This document shows positions 1-8,171 of a DNA stretch of 64,000 bases, piece by piece. A program made the translations under genes and the position numbers. The stretch lies in assembly GCF_001049495.1 (NCBI RefSeq), contig NZ_CDWI01000011.1, forward strand, positions 434,001 to 498,000, given 5' to 3'. Origin of the DNA: Microbacterium sp. 3J1 (GTDB lineage Bacteria; Actinomycetota; Actinomycetes; Actinomycetales; Microbacteriaceae). Below the pieces are notes generated by a model. The model ran no database searches. It was not told the DNA's origin and worked only from the letters and a program-made list of their open reading frames with translations. Each line of letters opens with the position of its first letter. Within the stretch, counting starts at the first letter, position 1.

Positions 1-48
1 GAGTTCTCCCACGCCAGCCCGCCGCCGTTCGACGCCGAGGCGACCTGA
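1..48 (+). CDS. C-terminal fragment, possibly Sec-independent translocase TatB (partial)
   Basis: Only the last 15 codons are inside the window. They are open from base 1 and end in TGA, reading a proline-rich tail that finishes PPPFDAEAT. The tail is too short to identify by itself. The suggestion of TatB rests on context: in actinobacteria tatB commonly lies tail-to-tail with mrp, and the next genes here (YcxB-like, Mrp, DUF1003, MgtE/CBS) fit that order. TatB tails are usually disordered and proline-rich, which agrees. It is convergent with the YcxB-like gene, with 19 bases between the two stops. Confidence 0.4.
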   Translation, partial: EFSHASPPPFDAEAT

Positions 49-67
49 CCTCAGGCGCGCGCGTCCC

Positions 68-541
68 TCATCCGACGCGGTCCCGGACCTGGGCGATATC
101 GGAATCCGAGAGCAGCGCTCGCGGGATCGCCGTGATCACGGCCGCCCCTCTCACCGTGAAGAGCACGGCGTGCCTGCCCGCACGAACACTCTGGAACGTG
201 CTGTAGGAGATGTCCGAGGTGCGACTGCCGGCTCCGACGTGCAGCGCCTCCGCTCCGACCCGCGCCCACACGATCGTGCCCGGTGGCATCGCGACGCGGA
301 CCGCTCGGCGGGCTTTGGAGACGGTCATGACCACAGCGAAGGCCATCAGGCCGAGGCTCGCGACCGGCAGGAACGCGCGGGTGCCTTCGCCGCTGCCTGC
401 GGAGGTCACGCCGAGGGTGCTGACGACGAGCGCGGCGGCAAGGATGATCCACATGACGATCGCTCGGGGCCGGGTGAGCGAGAAGATCGCGGCGTCGCGT
501 GCCATGCGGCGCAGCAGCGCCTCGTCGATCGTGACGGTCAT
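68..541 (-). CDS. YcxB-like small membrane protein
   Basis: A 157-residue protein with two hydrophobic segments near residues 27-45 and 56-72, followed by a soluble C-terminal domain of about 75 residues. The tail pattern (WARVGAEALHV, then SYSTFQSVRAG, then AIPRALLS) is that of the YcxB-like family, whose C-terminal domain resembles a small PH-like fold; its function is unknown. The ATG lies 7 bases after the stop of mrp, so the gene is probably the last of a minus-strand operon MgtE/CBS, DUF1003, mrp, ycxB-like. The family assignment is from sequence character, not a search. Confidence 0.7.
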   Translation of the reverse strand: MTVTIDEALLRRMARDAAIFSLTRPRAIVMWIILAAALVVSTLGVTSAGSGEGTRAFLPVASLGLMAFAVVMTVSKARRAVRVAMPPGTIVWARVGAEALHVGAGSRTSDISYSTFQSVRAGRHAVLFTVRGAAVITAIPRALLSDSDIAQVRDRVG

Positions 542-548
542 CGTGCGC

Positions 549-1673
549 CTATCCGAGCGTCAGGGGCAGGGAGCGTCCGGCGAGGCCACGCCCGTGTGCT
601 GCGAGCGTGCGGGCCAGAGCTCGGATCGCCTCTGCGGCGGCATCCGTCCGGTCGGTGAGGACGATCGGGGTCCCGGCGTCGCCGCCGACGCGCAGCGCGG
701 GACTGAGCGGGATGCTGGCGAGCAGCGGCACGGCCCCGGTCTCGGATTCGGACAGGGCGTCGGCGACGGCCGCGCCGCCGCCCGTGCCGAACAGATCCAT
801 GACGGTTCCGTCCGGCAGGGTGAAAGGTCCCATGTTCTCGACGACCCCGATCACCCGCTGACCGGTCTGCCGTGCCACGAGTCCGCTGCGGATGGCGACC
901 TCGGAGGCCGCAGCCTGCGGGGTGGTCACCACGAGCACCTCGGCATGGGGGAGCAGCTGCCCGATCGAGATCGCGATATCGCCGGTGCCCGGAGGCATGT
1001 CGATGAGCAGGATGTCGAGGTCGCCGAAGTACACGTCGGTCAGGAACTGCTGCACCGTGCGGTGGAGCATCGGTCCGCGCCAGGCGACGACGGCCTCGCC
1101 GTCGCGGAGGAACATGCCGATCGAGATGGTCTTGACGCCGTGGGCGACCGGCGGGAGCATCAGGTCGTCGATGCGCGTGGGCTGGGTGCCGGCGGGGATG
1201 CCGAGCAGTCCGGGGATGGAGAATCCGTGGACATCGGCGTCGACCAGGCCGACCGCGAGACCCTGAGCGGCGAGTGCCGCCGCGAGGTTGGCCGTCACGG
1301 TGGACTTGCCCACGCCCCCCTTGCCGCTGGAGACGAGGATGACCCGGGTGAGGGAGTCCGGCCCGAAGGGCATCTGCCGGGGTGCTCGACCGTCGCGCAG
1401 CTTCTCGGTCAGCGCTTTGCGCTCGGAGGGCGTCATGACGCCGACATCCACGACGACATCCGTCACACCGGGCACGGATGCCGCGGCCGCGCGGACGTCG
1501 GACTCGATCTTCGTGGCCGCGGGGCATCCGACGATCGTGAGCACGATGCCGACCGTGGCCCTGCCCGCGTCCACGGCGATGTCGCGGACCATGTCCAGAT
1601 CGCCGATCGGTCGACGCAGCTCGGGGTCTGCGACGGCGGCCACGGCGGCCCGAACGGCGTCGGCAGGGTTCAC
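549..1673 (-). CDS. mrp: Mrp/ApbC-type P-loop ATPase (iron-sulfur carrier family)
   Basis: A 374-residue protein with an N-terminal MIP18/DUF59 domain (about 1-85, with the conserved GCPA near residue 50) and a Mrp/NBP35 ATPase domain. The deviant Walker A GKGGVGKS is at about 117-124, and the switch motif DMPPGTGD follows. The family carries or transfers Fe-S clusters in the cytosol. The C-terminal CxxC that binds the bridging cluster in many Mrp proteins is absent: the corresponding stretch reads ENMGPFTLPDGT. I recall the same absence in other actinobacterial Mrp proteins. The start is GTG, overlapping the DUF1003 stop as GTGA, which indicates translational coupling. Confidence 0.92.
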   Translation of the reverse strand: MNPADAVRAAVAAVADPELRRPIGDLDMVRDIAVDAGRATVGIVLTIVGCPAATKIESDVRAAAASVPGVTDVVVDVGVMTPSERKALTEKLRDGRAPRQMPFGPDSLTRVILVSSGKGGVGKSTVTANLAAALAAQGLAVGLVDADVHGFSIPGLLGIPAGTQPTRIDDLMLPPVAHGVKTISIGMFLRDGEAVVAWRGPMLHRTVQQFLTDVYFGDLDILLIDMPPGTGDIAISIGQLLPHAEVLVVTTPQAAASEVAIRSGLVARQTGQRVIGVVENMGPFTLPDGTVMDLFGTGGGAAVADALSESETGAVPLLASIPLSPALRVGGDAGTPIVLTDRTDAAAEAIRALARTLAAHGRGLAGRSLPLTLG

Positions 1674-2200
1674 GATGCCGTTCGGCTGTCCGGGCGCACG
1701 GCATCCGGCTCGTCGTCGTGGTCGTCGAGCTCCGCCAGAAGCGCCTTGAGCTCCTGCCGCAGCACGTCGCGCGTCACGATCTGGGAGTTGCGCTCCTCGA
1801 GCGACATCCGCAGAGCGACGATCTCACGGGCGAGGTACTCCGTGTCGGCGAGGTTGCGCTCGGCCCGCTGCCTGTCCTGCTCGATCTGCACACGGTCGCG
1901 GTCGTCCTGCCGGTTCTGCGCGAGCAGGATCAGCGGAGCGGCATACGACGCCTGCAGCGACAGCATCAGGGTGAGCGCCGTGAAGCCGAGGGCCGCGTCG
2001 TCGAAGCGGAGGTGGTCGGGAAGCAGGGTGTTCCAGCAGATCCAGAGCACGCAGAACATCGTCAGGATCAGCAGGAACGCGGGTGTTCCCATCGCACGCG
2101 CAACCCATTCGGTGAAGCGTCCGAAGCGATCGCGCGACGTGGACCTCGGGCGGGACGTGCCGCGGCCGAGCGGAGCATCGAGGCGGGGGGAGCGTGCCAT
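1670..2200 (-). CDS. DUF1003 domain membrane protein
   Basis: A 176-residue protein. A basic N-terminus (about 1-30) is followed by the DUF1003 core with two hydrophobic segments (about 38-58 and 72-95, including the LILTMFCVLWICWN and MLSLQASYAAPLILLAQNRQ stretches) and a charged C-terminal helix rich in Asp, Arg and Glu. DUF1003 proteins are small inner-membrane proteins of unknown function. The ATG is preceded by a strong Shine-Dalgarno AAGGAGG and overlaps the stop of the upstream MgtE/CBS gene by one base (TGATG). Its stop overlaps the mrp start, so it sits in the middle of a coupled operon. Confidence 0.85.
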   Translation of the reverse strand: MARSPRLDAPLGRGTSRPRSTSRDRFGRFTEWVARAMGTPAFLLILTMFCVLWICWNTLLPDHLRFDDAALGFTALTLMLSLQASYAAPLILLAQNRQDDRDRVQIEQDRQRAERNLADTEYLAREIVALRMSLEERNSQIVTRDVLRQELKALLAELDDHDDEPDAVRPDSRTAS

Positions 2201-3468
2201 CAGCGCACCTCCTTCGCGGCCGCGGGTGCGTCGTCGCTGTCGTGCGTGCGCCAGTCGTCAGGCAGCAGGTAGTCGAGCACGTCGTCCACGCTGATCGCGC
2301 CGACCAGTCGATGCGCGGCGTCGATCACCGGGAGGGACACGAGGTCGTAGCTCGCGAGCATGCGGGCGACCTCGGCGGCGGATGCCGTGACCGTGACGGG
2401 CTCGAGGCTGTCGTCCATGATCGCGCCGAGGCGCTCGTGGGGCGGGTAGCGCAGCATCCGCTGGAAATGCACCATGCCGAGGAGGCGCCCGGTGGGCGTC
2501 TCGAACGGCGGGAGGGTCACGAACACCGCTGCCGCGAGGGCCGGGTGCAGCTCATGGCGGCGGATGAGCGCGAGCGCCTCCGCGACGGTGGCGTCGGCGG
2601 ACAGGATGATCGGCTCGGGGGTCATCAGACCGCCGGCGGTGTCCGGCCCGTACCGGAGAAGCATGCGGACGTCCTCCGCCTCCTCCGGCTCCATGAGCTC
2701 GAGCAGCTGCTCGAGCCTGCTCGGTGGAAGCTGCGCCAGCAGGTCGGCCGCGTCGTCCGGCTCCATCTGGTCGAGGATGTCTGCGGCGCGCTCGTCGCCG
2801 AGGCGGTCGAGGATGTGCACCTGCTCGTCCTCGGGCATCTCCTCGAGGGCATCCGCGAGACGGTCGTCCGAGAGCTCCTCGGCCACTTCGATCATGCGCT
2901 GCTGGGGGAGATCGAGCAGGGTGTTGGCGAGGTCGGCGGCGTGCAGCTCGGAGTAGGAGGCGACGAGCTGCTCGGCGGACTGGGACTCGCCGGGCGAGCG
3001 CTGCTCGGCGACCTCGCTCCACGCGGCGAAGGTGGTCGGCCCCTTCGCGAACGGAGAGGCGCTCGTCTTCGGGCGGCGGAGGAACAGCTGACTGATCGCC
3101 CATTCGCCGAGACGGTTCGGCTCGATCGCGACGTCCTCGATCACCGCGGTGCCGCTGCCGTCGACGAGGCTCACGCGGCGGCCCAGCAGCTCGGCGAGGA
3201 CGCGCACCTCGCCCGCGCGGGGAGAGAACCGCCGCACGTTGATCAGACCGGTGCTGATCACCTGGCCCGCCCGGATCGAGGTGACCCTGCCGATCGAGAG
3301 GAAGACCTGTCGGCGTCCGGGGATCTCGACGACCAGTCCGATGACCCGCGGGGCTGCCGTACTTCGGTACACGATGACGACGTCCCGGACCTTGCCGAGC
3401 CGGTCGCCCACGGGGTCGAAGACGGCGCACCCGGCGAGGCGCGCGGCGAATACCCGTTGTGTGCTCAC
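2200..3468 (-). CDS. Soluble MgtE-N/CBS protein with PRC-barrel-like N-terminus
   Basis: A 422-residue protein. The first 150 residues look like one or two PRC-barrel-type beta domains. Next come the armadillo-like MgtE N-terminal domain (about 160-275, rich in LxxLPxxR and EEMPEDEQ repeats) and a CBS pair (about 275-400). The membrane channel domain of true MgtE magnesium transporters is missing, so this is more likely a cytosolic Mg2+ or nucleotide sensor than a transporter. I chose the GTG at 3468 over an upstream ATG at 3564: TACGCT lies 6 bases before it, and conserved-looking sequence begins there (STQRVFAARLAG). It heads the operon with DUF1003 and mrp. A homologue (Rv1232c, from memory) occupies the same place in mycobacteria. 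Confidence 0.85.
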   Translation of the reverse strand: MSTQRVFAARLAGCAVFDPVGDRLGKVRDVVIVYRSTAAPRVIGLVVEIPGRRQVFLSIGRVTSIRAGQVISTGLINVRRFSPRAGEVRVLAELLGRRVSLVDGSGTAVIEDVAIEPNRLGEWAISQLFLRRPKTSASPFAKGPTTFAAWSEVAEQRSPGESQSAEQLVASYSELHAADLANTLLDLPQQRMIEVAEELSDDRLADALEEMPEDEQVHILDRLGDERAADILDQMEPDDAADLLAQLPPSRLEQLLELMEPEEAEDVRMLLRYGPDTAGGLMTPEPIILSADATVAEALALIRRHELHPALAAAVFVTLPPFETPTGRLLGMVHFQRMLRYPPHERLGAIMDDSLEPVTVTASAAEVARMLASYDLVSLPVIDAAHRLVGAISVDDVLDYLLPDDWRTHDSDDAPAAAKEVR

Positions 3469-3474
3469 CCGTCC

Positions 3475-3480
3475 AGCGTA
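3475..3480 (-). promoter_or_regulatory. -10 box of a leaderless transcript (MgtE/CBS gene)
   Basis: TACGCT on the minus strand ends 6 bases before the GTG start at 3468. This spacing puts the transcription start at or next to the start codon. No Shine-Dalgarno sequence is present. Confidence 0.6.
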
Positions 3481-3578
3481 GTGCGCGGGGCCGCCGCCGT
3501 CCCTCCCGACGAGCGCGGCGGAGGCTCGGCACGACTCGCTCCCGGCCTCGTCATCGACGGGCATGGAACAATGGCGGG

Positions 3579-4349
3579 ATGAGCATGCTCAACCGTCCAT
3601 CCGACAGCCGCGACGAGGGCGAGATCGTCGCATCCACCCGCGATTACGAGAACGCCCAGAAGACGGTCTCGAAACTGATCGCGCAGGAGGTGCCTGCGCG
3701 GGATATCGCGATCATCGGGCAGAGCGTCAGGACGGTCGAGCGGATCACCGGCCGCCTCGGCTACGCGGCGGCTGCACGCTCGGGTGCGATCAACGGCGTG
3801 CTCATCGGGCTCTTCCTCTCGGCGATCCTCGTGATCGGCAACCCGGAGGTGCCGATCCAGCTGTTCGTCGGGTTCGTCTTCATCGGCGTCGCGCTGGGCA
3901 TGCTGCTCAGCCTCGTGACGTACGCGATCGTCCGTCGCCGACGCGACTTCGCCAGCGTCACGCAGTTCGCCGCGGATCACTATGAGGTGCGTGTCCAGGC
4001 CGTCTCGCTCGCGAAGGCGCGTCAGGCCCTCGGCGCGGTGAAGCCCTCGCCGACACGAGGGCCGGTCGACCTGAACGAACCGCCACGGTACGGCGAGCGC
4101 ATCACTCCCGGGGGGCAGCCCCCAACGACTCCGCCCACGACGCCCGAGCCGCCCGCACCCGGGGCCGACCATGCGCCCGAGGCGGATCCGGCACCCGCCG
4201 GGGATTCGGAGCCCGGAGCGCAGGGACCGCAGACGCCGCCTGTCGACCCTGTCATCCCGCCGCGCCCCGCCGATCCCGCATCGCCCCCGCGCACAGCTCC
4301 TGACGACGGGGCCACCGGCACCCCGCCGAGGTCTGCGGAGCCTGCCTGA
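3579..4349 (+). CDS. General stress protein 17M-like membrane protein
   Basis: A 256-residue protein. The N-terminal domain (about 1-65, with VASTRDYENAQKTVSKL and DIAIIGQSVRTVERITG) matches the general stress protein 17M-like fold (YflT/GsiB-related). It is followed by a glycine-containing hairpin of two membrane segments (about 70-115) and a disordered proline/acid-rich tail (165-256). I used the ATG at 3579; a weak -10-like AACAAT stands 6 bases upstream. Its stop overlaps the next start by one base (TGATG). The molecular role of this domain is unknown; it is linked to stress regulons in Bacillus. Confidence 0.75.
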   Translation: MSMLNRPSDSRDEGEIVASTRDYENAQKTVSKLIAQEVPARDIAIIGQSVRTVERITGRLGYAAAARSGAINGVLIGLFLSAILVIGNPEVPIQLFVGFVFIGVALGMLLSLVTYAIVRRRRDFASVTQFAADHYEVRVQAVSLAKARQALGAVKPSPTRGPVDLNEPPRYGERITPGGQPPTTPPTTPEPPAPGADHAPEADPAPAGDSEPGAQGPQTPPVDPVIPPRPADPASPPRTAPDDGATGTPPRSAEPA

Positions 4350-5152
4350 TGCGCGAGCCGCGAGACGACCGGGCTGCCACGTCGGGCGCGCCTGCCGGCG
4401 ACGCGCCTCCTGCGCCGGCACCCGGTTTCGCTCCGCCGCCCGCGCCCGCGCCTGGCTACGCTGAGGTCCCGCCCGCGCCCGCGCCTGGCTACGCTGCGGT
4501 CCCGCCCGCGCCCGGTTTCGCCCCACCGCCTGGTCCCGGCAACGCTGCGATCCCGCCCGCGCCGGGCTACGACCCGCCGCCGGCCCCGGGGTACGCCCCG
4601 CCGCCGGTTCCGATGCAGGCCTCGGGGTACGCCCCGCCACCCGCGCCCGGCCACGCCGCGCCGCAGGTCCCGGGGTACGCCCCGCCTCAGGCTCCGGGAC
4701 ACCCGACCCAGGGGTATCCCGCGGGCGGCTATCCGGCAGGATCCTATCCGGCGGTCGTCCCGCCGCGAGGGCTTCTGCCCTGGGCTCTGGGACTCCTGAT
4801 CCTGATCCCGTTCCCGTTCATCGGAGGACTCGCCTCCGGTGTCGCGATGGCGGTCGGAGGCGGAGCGTCGCGCAGGTTCGGCGGCGTCGCCCGGGAGAAC
4901 GCCCGGGTCGCCCTGAACTGGGGGCTCACCTACGTGCTTGTCTCCACGGTCCTGCTGGTCTCGCACTTCGTGCTGCTCTTCGCCCTCACCTCGGACTCGC
5001 CCGCGACGGGATTCTTCCCCATCGGCATCCCCATCACGATGTACTTCGCGCTCTCGATCCTGCACCTCGTACTCGTGATCGTGGGCATGGTTCGGGCGTC
5101 GTCGGGCAGGGCCATGCGCGTGCCGTTCGCGATCCCGTACCTCCGCGCCTGA
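4349..5152 (+). CDS. Proline-rich DUF4870 (Tic20-like) membrane protein
   Basis: A 267-residue protein. Residues 1-135 are low complexity, built from PPAPAPGYA-like units and later YPAGGYPAGSYPA. Residues 140-255 are a DUF4870 domain with three to four membrane segments and the family signature ARENARVALNWGLTYV. Such proteins are integral membrane proteins of unknown function, and the proline/tyrosine-rich half should be cytoplasmic and disordered. The gene is coupled by one-base overlaps to both neighbours (4349 and 5152). I recall the homologous position in M. tuberculosis as Rv1233c, also proline-rich. Confidence 0.8.
   Translation: MREPRDDRAATSGAPAGDAPPAPAPGFAPPPAPAPGYAEVPPAPAPGYAAVPPAPGFAPPPGPGNAAIPPAPGYDPPPAPGYAPPPVPMQASGYAPPPAPGHAAPQVPGYAPPQAPGHPTQGYPAGGYPAGSYPAVVPPRGLLPWALGLLILIPFPFIGGLASGVAMAVGGGASRRFGGVARENARVALNWGLTYVLVSTVLLVSHFVLLFALTSDSPATGFFPIGIPITMYFALSILHLVLVIVGMVRASSGRAMRVPFAIPYLRA
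4442..4507 (+). repeat. Tandem repeat, two 33-base units encoding PPAPAPGYA[E/A]V
   Basis: Units start at 4442 and 4475 and differ by one base in the part compared. They encode an 11-residue proline-rich repeat at the N-terminus of the DUF4870 protein. More divergent PGYA/PGFA units follow to about 4740. Confidence 0.8.
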
Positions 5153-5802
5153 TGGTCGAGATCCGCGTCGAGTCGCCCGCCGGTCCGACGACGGTCTCGG
5201 CCGACTGGTCGGCGGGGAGTGCCGGGGCGGTCGTCATCATCGCGCATGGTGCGGGGGCCGGCAAGGACCATCCGTTCCTCACCGGTTTCGCCGATGCGCT
5301 GGCAGCCTTGGGATTCTCGACGCTGCGGTTCAACTTCCCGTACGTGGAGCAGGGGCGGAGGATGCCCGGGCCTGCGTCGCATGCCATCGCGACGTGGAAC
5401 GCCGTGGCTGCCTTCGCACGCGAACAGGAACCGGGCGCGGCCATCTGGGCGACCGGCAAGTCGTACGGAGGGCGGATGGCCTCGATGGCCGTCTCTGAGG
5501 GGCTCGTCGTCGACGGCCTCGCCTACCTCGGCTACCCGCTGCACGCGCCCGGCAAGCCGGAGAAGCCCCGCGCGGAGCACCTCCCGGCGATCCGGGTGCC
5601 GCAGCTGTTCATCGAGGGGACGAACGATCCGTTCGTCCAGCCGCTGTCGCAGTTCGAGGATGTGGTGGCGACGTGCCAGGAGGCGCGCGTGATCTGGATC
5701 GACGGCGGTGGCCACACGTTCGAGGTGAAGGGGCAGAAGCGGCCCACCTCCGAGATCGGAGCGGGGCTCGCTCCTCTCGTCGCGGACTTCATCCGAGCCT
5801 GA
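5152..5802 (+). CDS. Alpha/beta hydrolase, KANL3/Tex30-like
   Basis: A 216-residue single-domain alpha/beta hydrolase. The oxyanion-hole motif AHGAGAGKDHPF is at about 31-42, the nucleophile elbow GKSYGG has Ser at 104, the acid is Asp at about 159 in EGTNDPF, and His is at about 188 in GGGHTF. The arrangement matches the small KANL3/Tex30 hydrolase group (dienelactone-hydrolase fold). The substrate is unknown. ATG overlaps the DUF4870 stop by one base, so it is the third gene of a coupled trio. It is convergent with the phosphotransferase, with 7 bases between the stops. Confidence 0.85.
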   Translation: MVEIRVESPAGPTTVSADWSAGSAGAVVIIAHGAGAGKDHPFLTGFADALAALGFSTLRFNFPYVEQGRRMPGPASHAIATWNAVAAFAREQEPGAAIWATGKSYGGRMASMAVSEGLVVDGLAYLGYPLHAPGKPEKPRAEHLPAIRVPQLFIEGTNDPFVQPLSQFEDVVATCQEARVIWIDGGGHTFEVKGQKRPTSEIGAGLAPLVADFIRA

Positions 5803-5809
5803 GGGCCCC

Positions 5810-6703
5810 TCAGACCAGAGCGGCGAGCTCGTCGTCGGAGAGCAGCCGCCGCATGGTGGAGAGACCGAGCGCGCTCATCGCGGGGTGGGACTCCTCGTAG
5901 TACCAGACGAGTCCCATCGCCTGCTGCAGCGCCCACGCCGCGCCGCGGTACCACTCGACCTCGTCGGCGCCGAGCCGCTCGCGCACCAGACGGCGGCGCG
6001 GAGCGTCGAACAGGTGCCACACCGCGACGAGATCCAGCGCTCGATCGGCGGGGCCGAAGCCGCCGCCGTCGAGCACTCCGACCAGACGATCGTCCGACAC
6101 CAGCAGGTTGAACGGGGTGAGGTCCCGATGGCTCATCACATCGGCACCCGCCCGGCGCAGAGTCCGCAGCGCGCTCCAGAGGAGACGAGTGCGGTCGACG
6201 TCGAGCAGATGAGCGCTGCGGTCGATGCACGAGGTGACCCACTCGTCGTGGTCTGTGAGCACTCCGCCCCGGCCTCGCCCGTCGAACGACCGTCCGCGCA
6301 CGTCGGCCTCGCGCAGCGACGCGATCATCGTCGCCACATCGTGCGCGAGCGGCTCACTCGACGTGTGACGCTCGTGATCCGCCGTCCGGCCCGGGAGCCA
6401 GGTCTGCACAGCCCAGGCGGAGGAGTAGTCCGCCGCCGCGCCGCCGATCCCGAACGGCACAGGTGTCGGCACGGCGCAGGCGTCGACGAGCTCGAGCATC
6501 GCGGCGGCCTCCGTCTCGAGCGAGGCCCGGGTCTCGGGGAGTCGCGGGAAGCGCGCGGCGAGGTCGTCGCCGATGCGGATGATGGTGTTCACCGTCCCCG
6601 CGGCGCTCACCCGCCGTACCGGCTTGTCGGCGAGGGTCGGGAACCGCTGCGTGATCAGTCGCGCAGCGGTCGCATCCGTGAGCGTCAGCTCGCCCTCATG
6701 CAT
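5810..6703 (-). CDS. APH-family small-molecule phosphotransferase
   Basis: A 297-residue aminoglycoside-phosphotransferase-fold kinase. The catalytic loop SHRDLTPFNLL supplies the base Asp and the metal-binding Asn, and the second metal Asp is in VLDGGGFGPADRALDLV. All catalytic positions are therefore present. APH-fold enzymes phosphorylate hydroxyls of antibiotics, sugars or choline; nothing here identifies the substrate, and resistance should not be assumed. It begins 9 bases after the stop of the aminopeptidase P gene, so the two probably form an operon. Confidence 0.8.
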   Translation of the reverse strand: MHEGELTLTDATAARLITQRFPTLADKPVRRVSAAGTVNTIIRIGDDLAARFPRLPETRASLETEAAAMLELVDACAVPTPVPFGIGGAAADYSSAWAVQTWLPGRTADHERHTSSEPLAHDVATMIASLREADVRGRSFDGRGRGGVLTDHDEWVTSCIDRSAHLLDVDRTRLLWSALRTLRRAGADVMSHRDLTPFNLLVSDDRLVGVLDGGGFGPADRALDLVAVWHLFDAPRRRLVRERLGADEVEWYRGAAWALQQAMGLVWYYEESHPAMSALGLSTMRRLLSDDELAALV

Positions 6704-6712
6704 GCAGCGGGG

Positions 6713-8134
6713 TCAGCTCTGCACGCGCGCGATCCAGGCCTCGACCTCGTCGGCCGAGCGGGGAATGCCCGCCGAGAGGTTCACCGGGCCGTCCTCGGTC
6801 ATCAGGATGTCGTCCTCGATGCGCACGCCGATCCCTCGGTACTCGGCCGGGACGGTCAGGTCGTCGATCTGGAAGTACAGGCCCGGCTCGATCGTGAACA
6901 CCATGCCCGGAGCGAGGATGCCGTCGTAGTACATCTCGCGACGAGCCTGGGCGCAGTCGTGCACGTCGATGCCGAGGTGGTGCGACGTGCCGTGCACCAT
7001 GTAGCGACGGTGGTGGCCGCCGGCATCCGCGTCGAGGGCCTCCTGAGCCGTGACCGGCAGCAGACCCCACTCCGCGACCCGCGCGGCGATGACCTTCATG
7101 GCCGCCTCGTGCACCTCGCGGAACCGCACGCCGATGCGCGCCGCGGCGAACGCGGCGTCCGCCGCCTCGCGCACCGCCTCGTAGACCCGGCGCTGGACCT
7201 CGGTGAAGGTGCCGGAGACAGGAAGGGTGCGGGTGATGTCGGCCGTGTACAGGCTGTCGGCCTCGACGCCGGCGTCCACCAGGATCAGGTCACCGGGCAC
7301 GACCGTCCCGTCGTTGCGGGTCCAGTGCAGGTAGCAGGCGTGGGGCCCGGAGGCTGCGATCGTGTCGTAGCCCTCGCCGTTGCCGTCCTCGCGCGCGCGG
7401 CGGTGGAAGACGCCCTCGACCACCCGCTCGCCGCGCGAGTGGGCGACGGCCTCGGGCAGGGCGCGGATGATGTCGTCGAATCCCTGAGCGGTGATGTCGA
7501 CAGCACGGCGCATCTCCTCGATCTCGAACTCGTCCTTCACGAGGCGCAGCTCGGAGACGACGCGCGTCAGGTCGTCGTCCTCATCGAGGACCAGCTCGGC
7601 CTCGACGGAGGAGAAGTCGTCGAGGTGGGCGGTCTCGATCGCGAGGTCGGCAGCCACACCCGCGAGCGAAGGACGCGGGCCGATCCAGAACTCGCCGACG
7701 GTCGCGTCGGCGTAGAACTCGGTCGTCGTGCGATCCGCGCGCTCGCGGAAGTGGAGGGTGATGTCGTGGCCCGAGTCGGTCGGCTCGAACACGAGCACGG
7801 AGTCGGGTTCGGAGTCGGCCGCCCATCCGGTGAGGTGAGCGAACGCCGAGTGTGCGCGGAACACGTAGTCGGTGTCGTTGCTGCGCTGCTTGAGCGAGCC
7901 CGCGGGGATGATGAGGCGCTTGCCAGGGAACGCGGCGGAGACGGCTGCTCGGCGCTTCGCCGCATAGGGGGCCTGCGCCCGCGGCGCGGGCAGGGTCTCG
8001 GGGCGCTCGGCCCACCCGGATGAGATCGTGTCGAGGAAGCCCTGGGGGAAGGGCTGCTTGCGGTTCGTGGTGCTGTTCTCGACGGGTGTCTCGACGCTGG
8101 CCTCGGCGATCGTGTCGCGTTCTGCGGTGCTCAT
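6713..8134 (-). CDS. pepP: Aminopeptidase P family Xaa-Pro aminopeptidase (M24B)
   Basis: A 473-residue protein, normal length for actinobacterial aminopeptidase P. It has an N-terminal AMP_N domain (about 50-200) and a pita-bread M24 domain. The five dinuclear-metal ligands are visible: Asp in LVDAGVE, Asp in YTADITRT, His in GTSHHLGIDVHD, Glu in TIEPGLYF and Glu in VRIEDDILMT. It removes N-terminal residues preceding proline in the cytosol. A -10-like CAGACT lies 6 bases before the ATG, so the message may be leaderless. Confidence 0.93.
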   Translation of the reverse strand: MSTAERDTIAEASVETPVENSTTNRKQPFPQGFLDTISSGWAERPETLPAPRAQAPYAAKRRAAVSAAFPGKRLIIPAGSLKQRSNDTDYVFRAHSAFAHLTGWAADSEPDSVLVFEPTDSGHDITLHFRERADRTTTEFYADATVGEFWIGPRPSLAGVAADLAIETAHLDDFSSVEAELVLDEDDDLTRVVSELRLVKDEFEIEEMRRAVDITAQGFDDIIRALPEAVAHSRGERVVEGVFHRRAREDGNGEGYDTIAASGPHACYLHWTRNDGTVVPGDLILVDAGVEADSLYTADITRTLPVSGTFTEVQRRVYEAVREAADAAFAAARIGVRFREVHEAAMKVIAARVAEWGLLPVTAQEALDADAGGHHRRYMVHGTSHHLGIDVHDCAQARREMYYDGILAPGMVFTIEPGLYFQIDDLTVPAEYRGIGVRIEDDILMTEDGPVNLSAGIPRSADEVEAWIARVQS

Positions 8135-8171
8135 CCCTCCAGTCTGTCACCTGGTCGCCGCAGACGGCATC

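Noticed and set aside
210..2294. 694-codon plus-strand open frame
   Set aside because: Antisense shadow of the YcxB-like, mrp and DUF1003 genes; no domain, low-complexity Arg/Gly/His composition.
5885..8023. 712-codon plus-strand open frame
   Set aside because: Shadow of the phosphotransferase and aminopeptidase P genes, whose catalytic motifs are intact.
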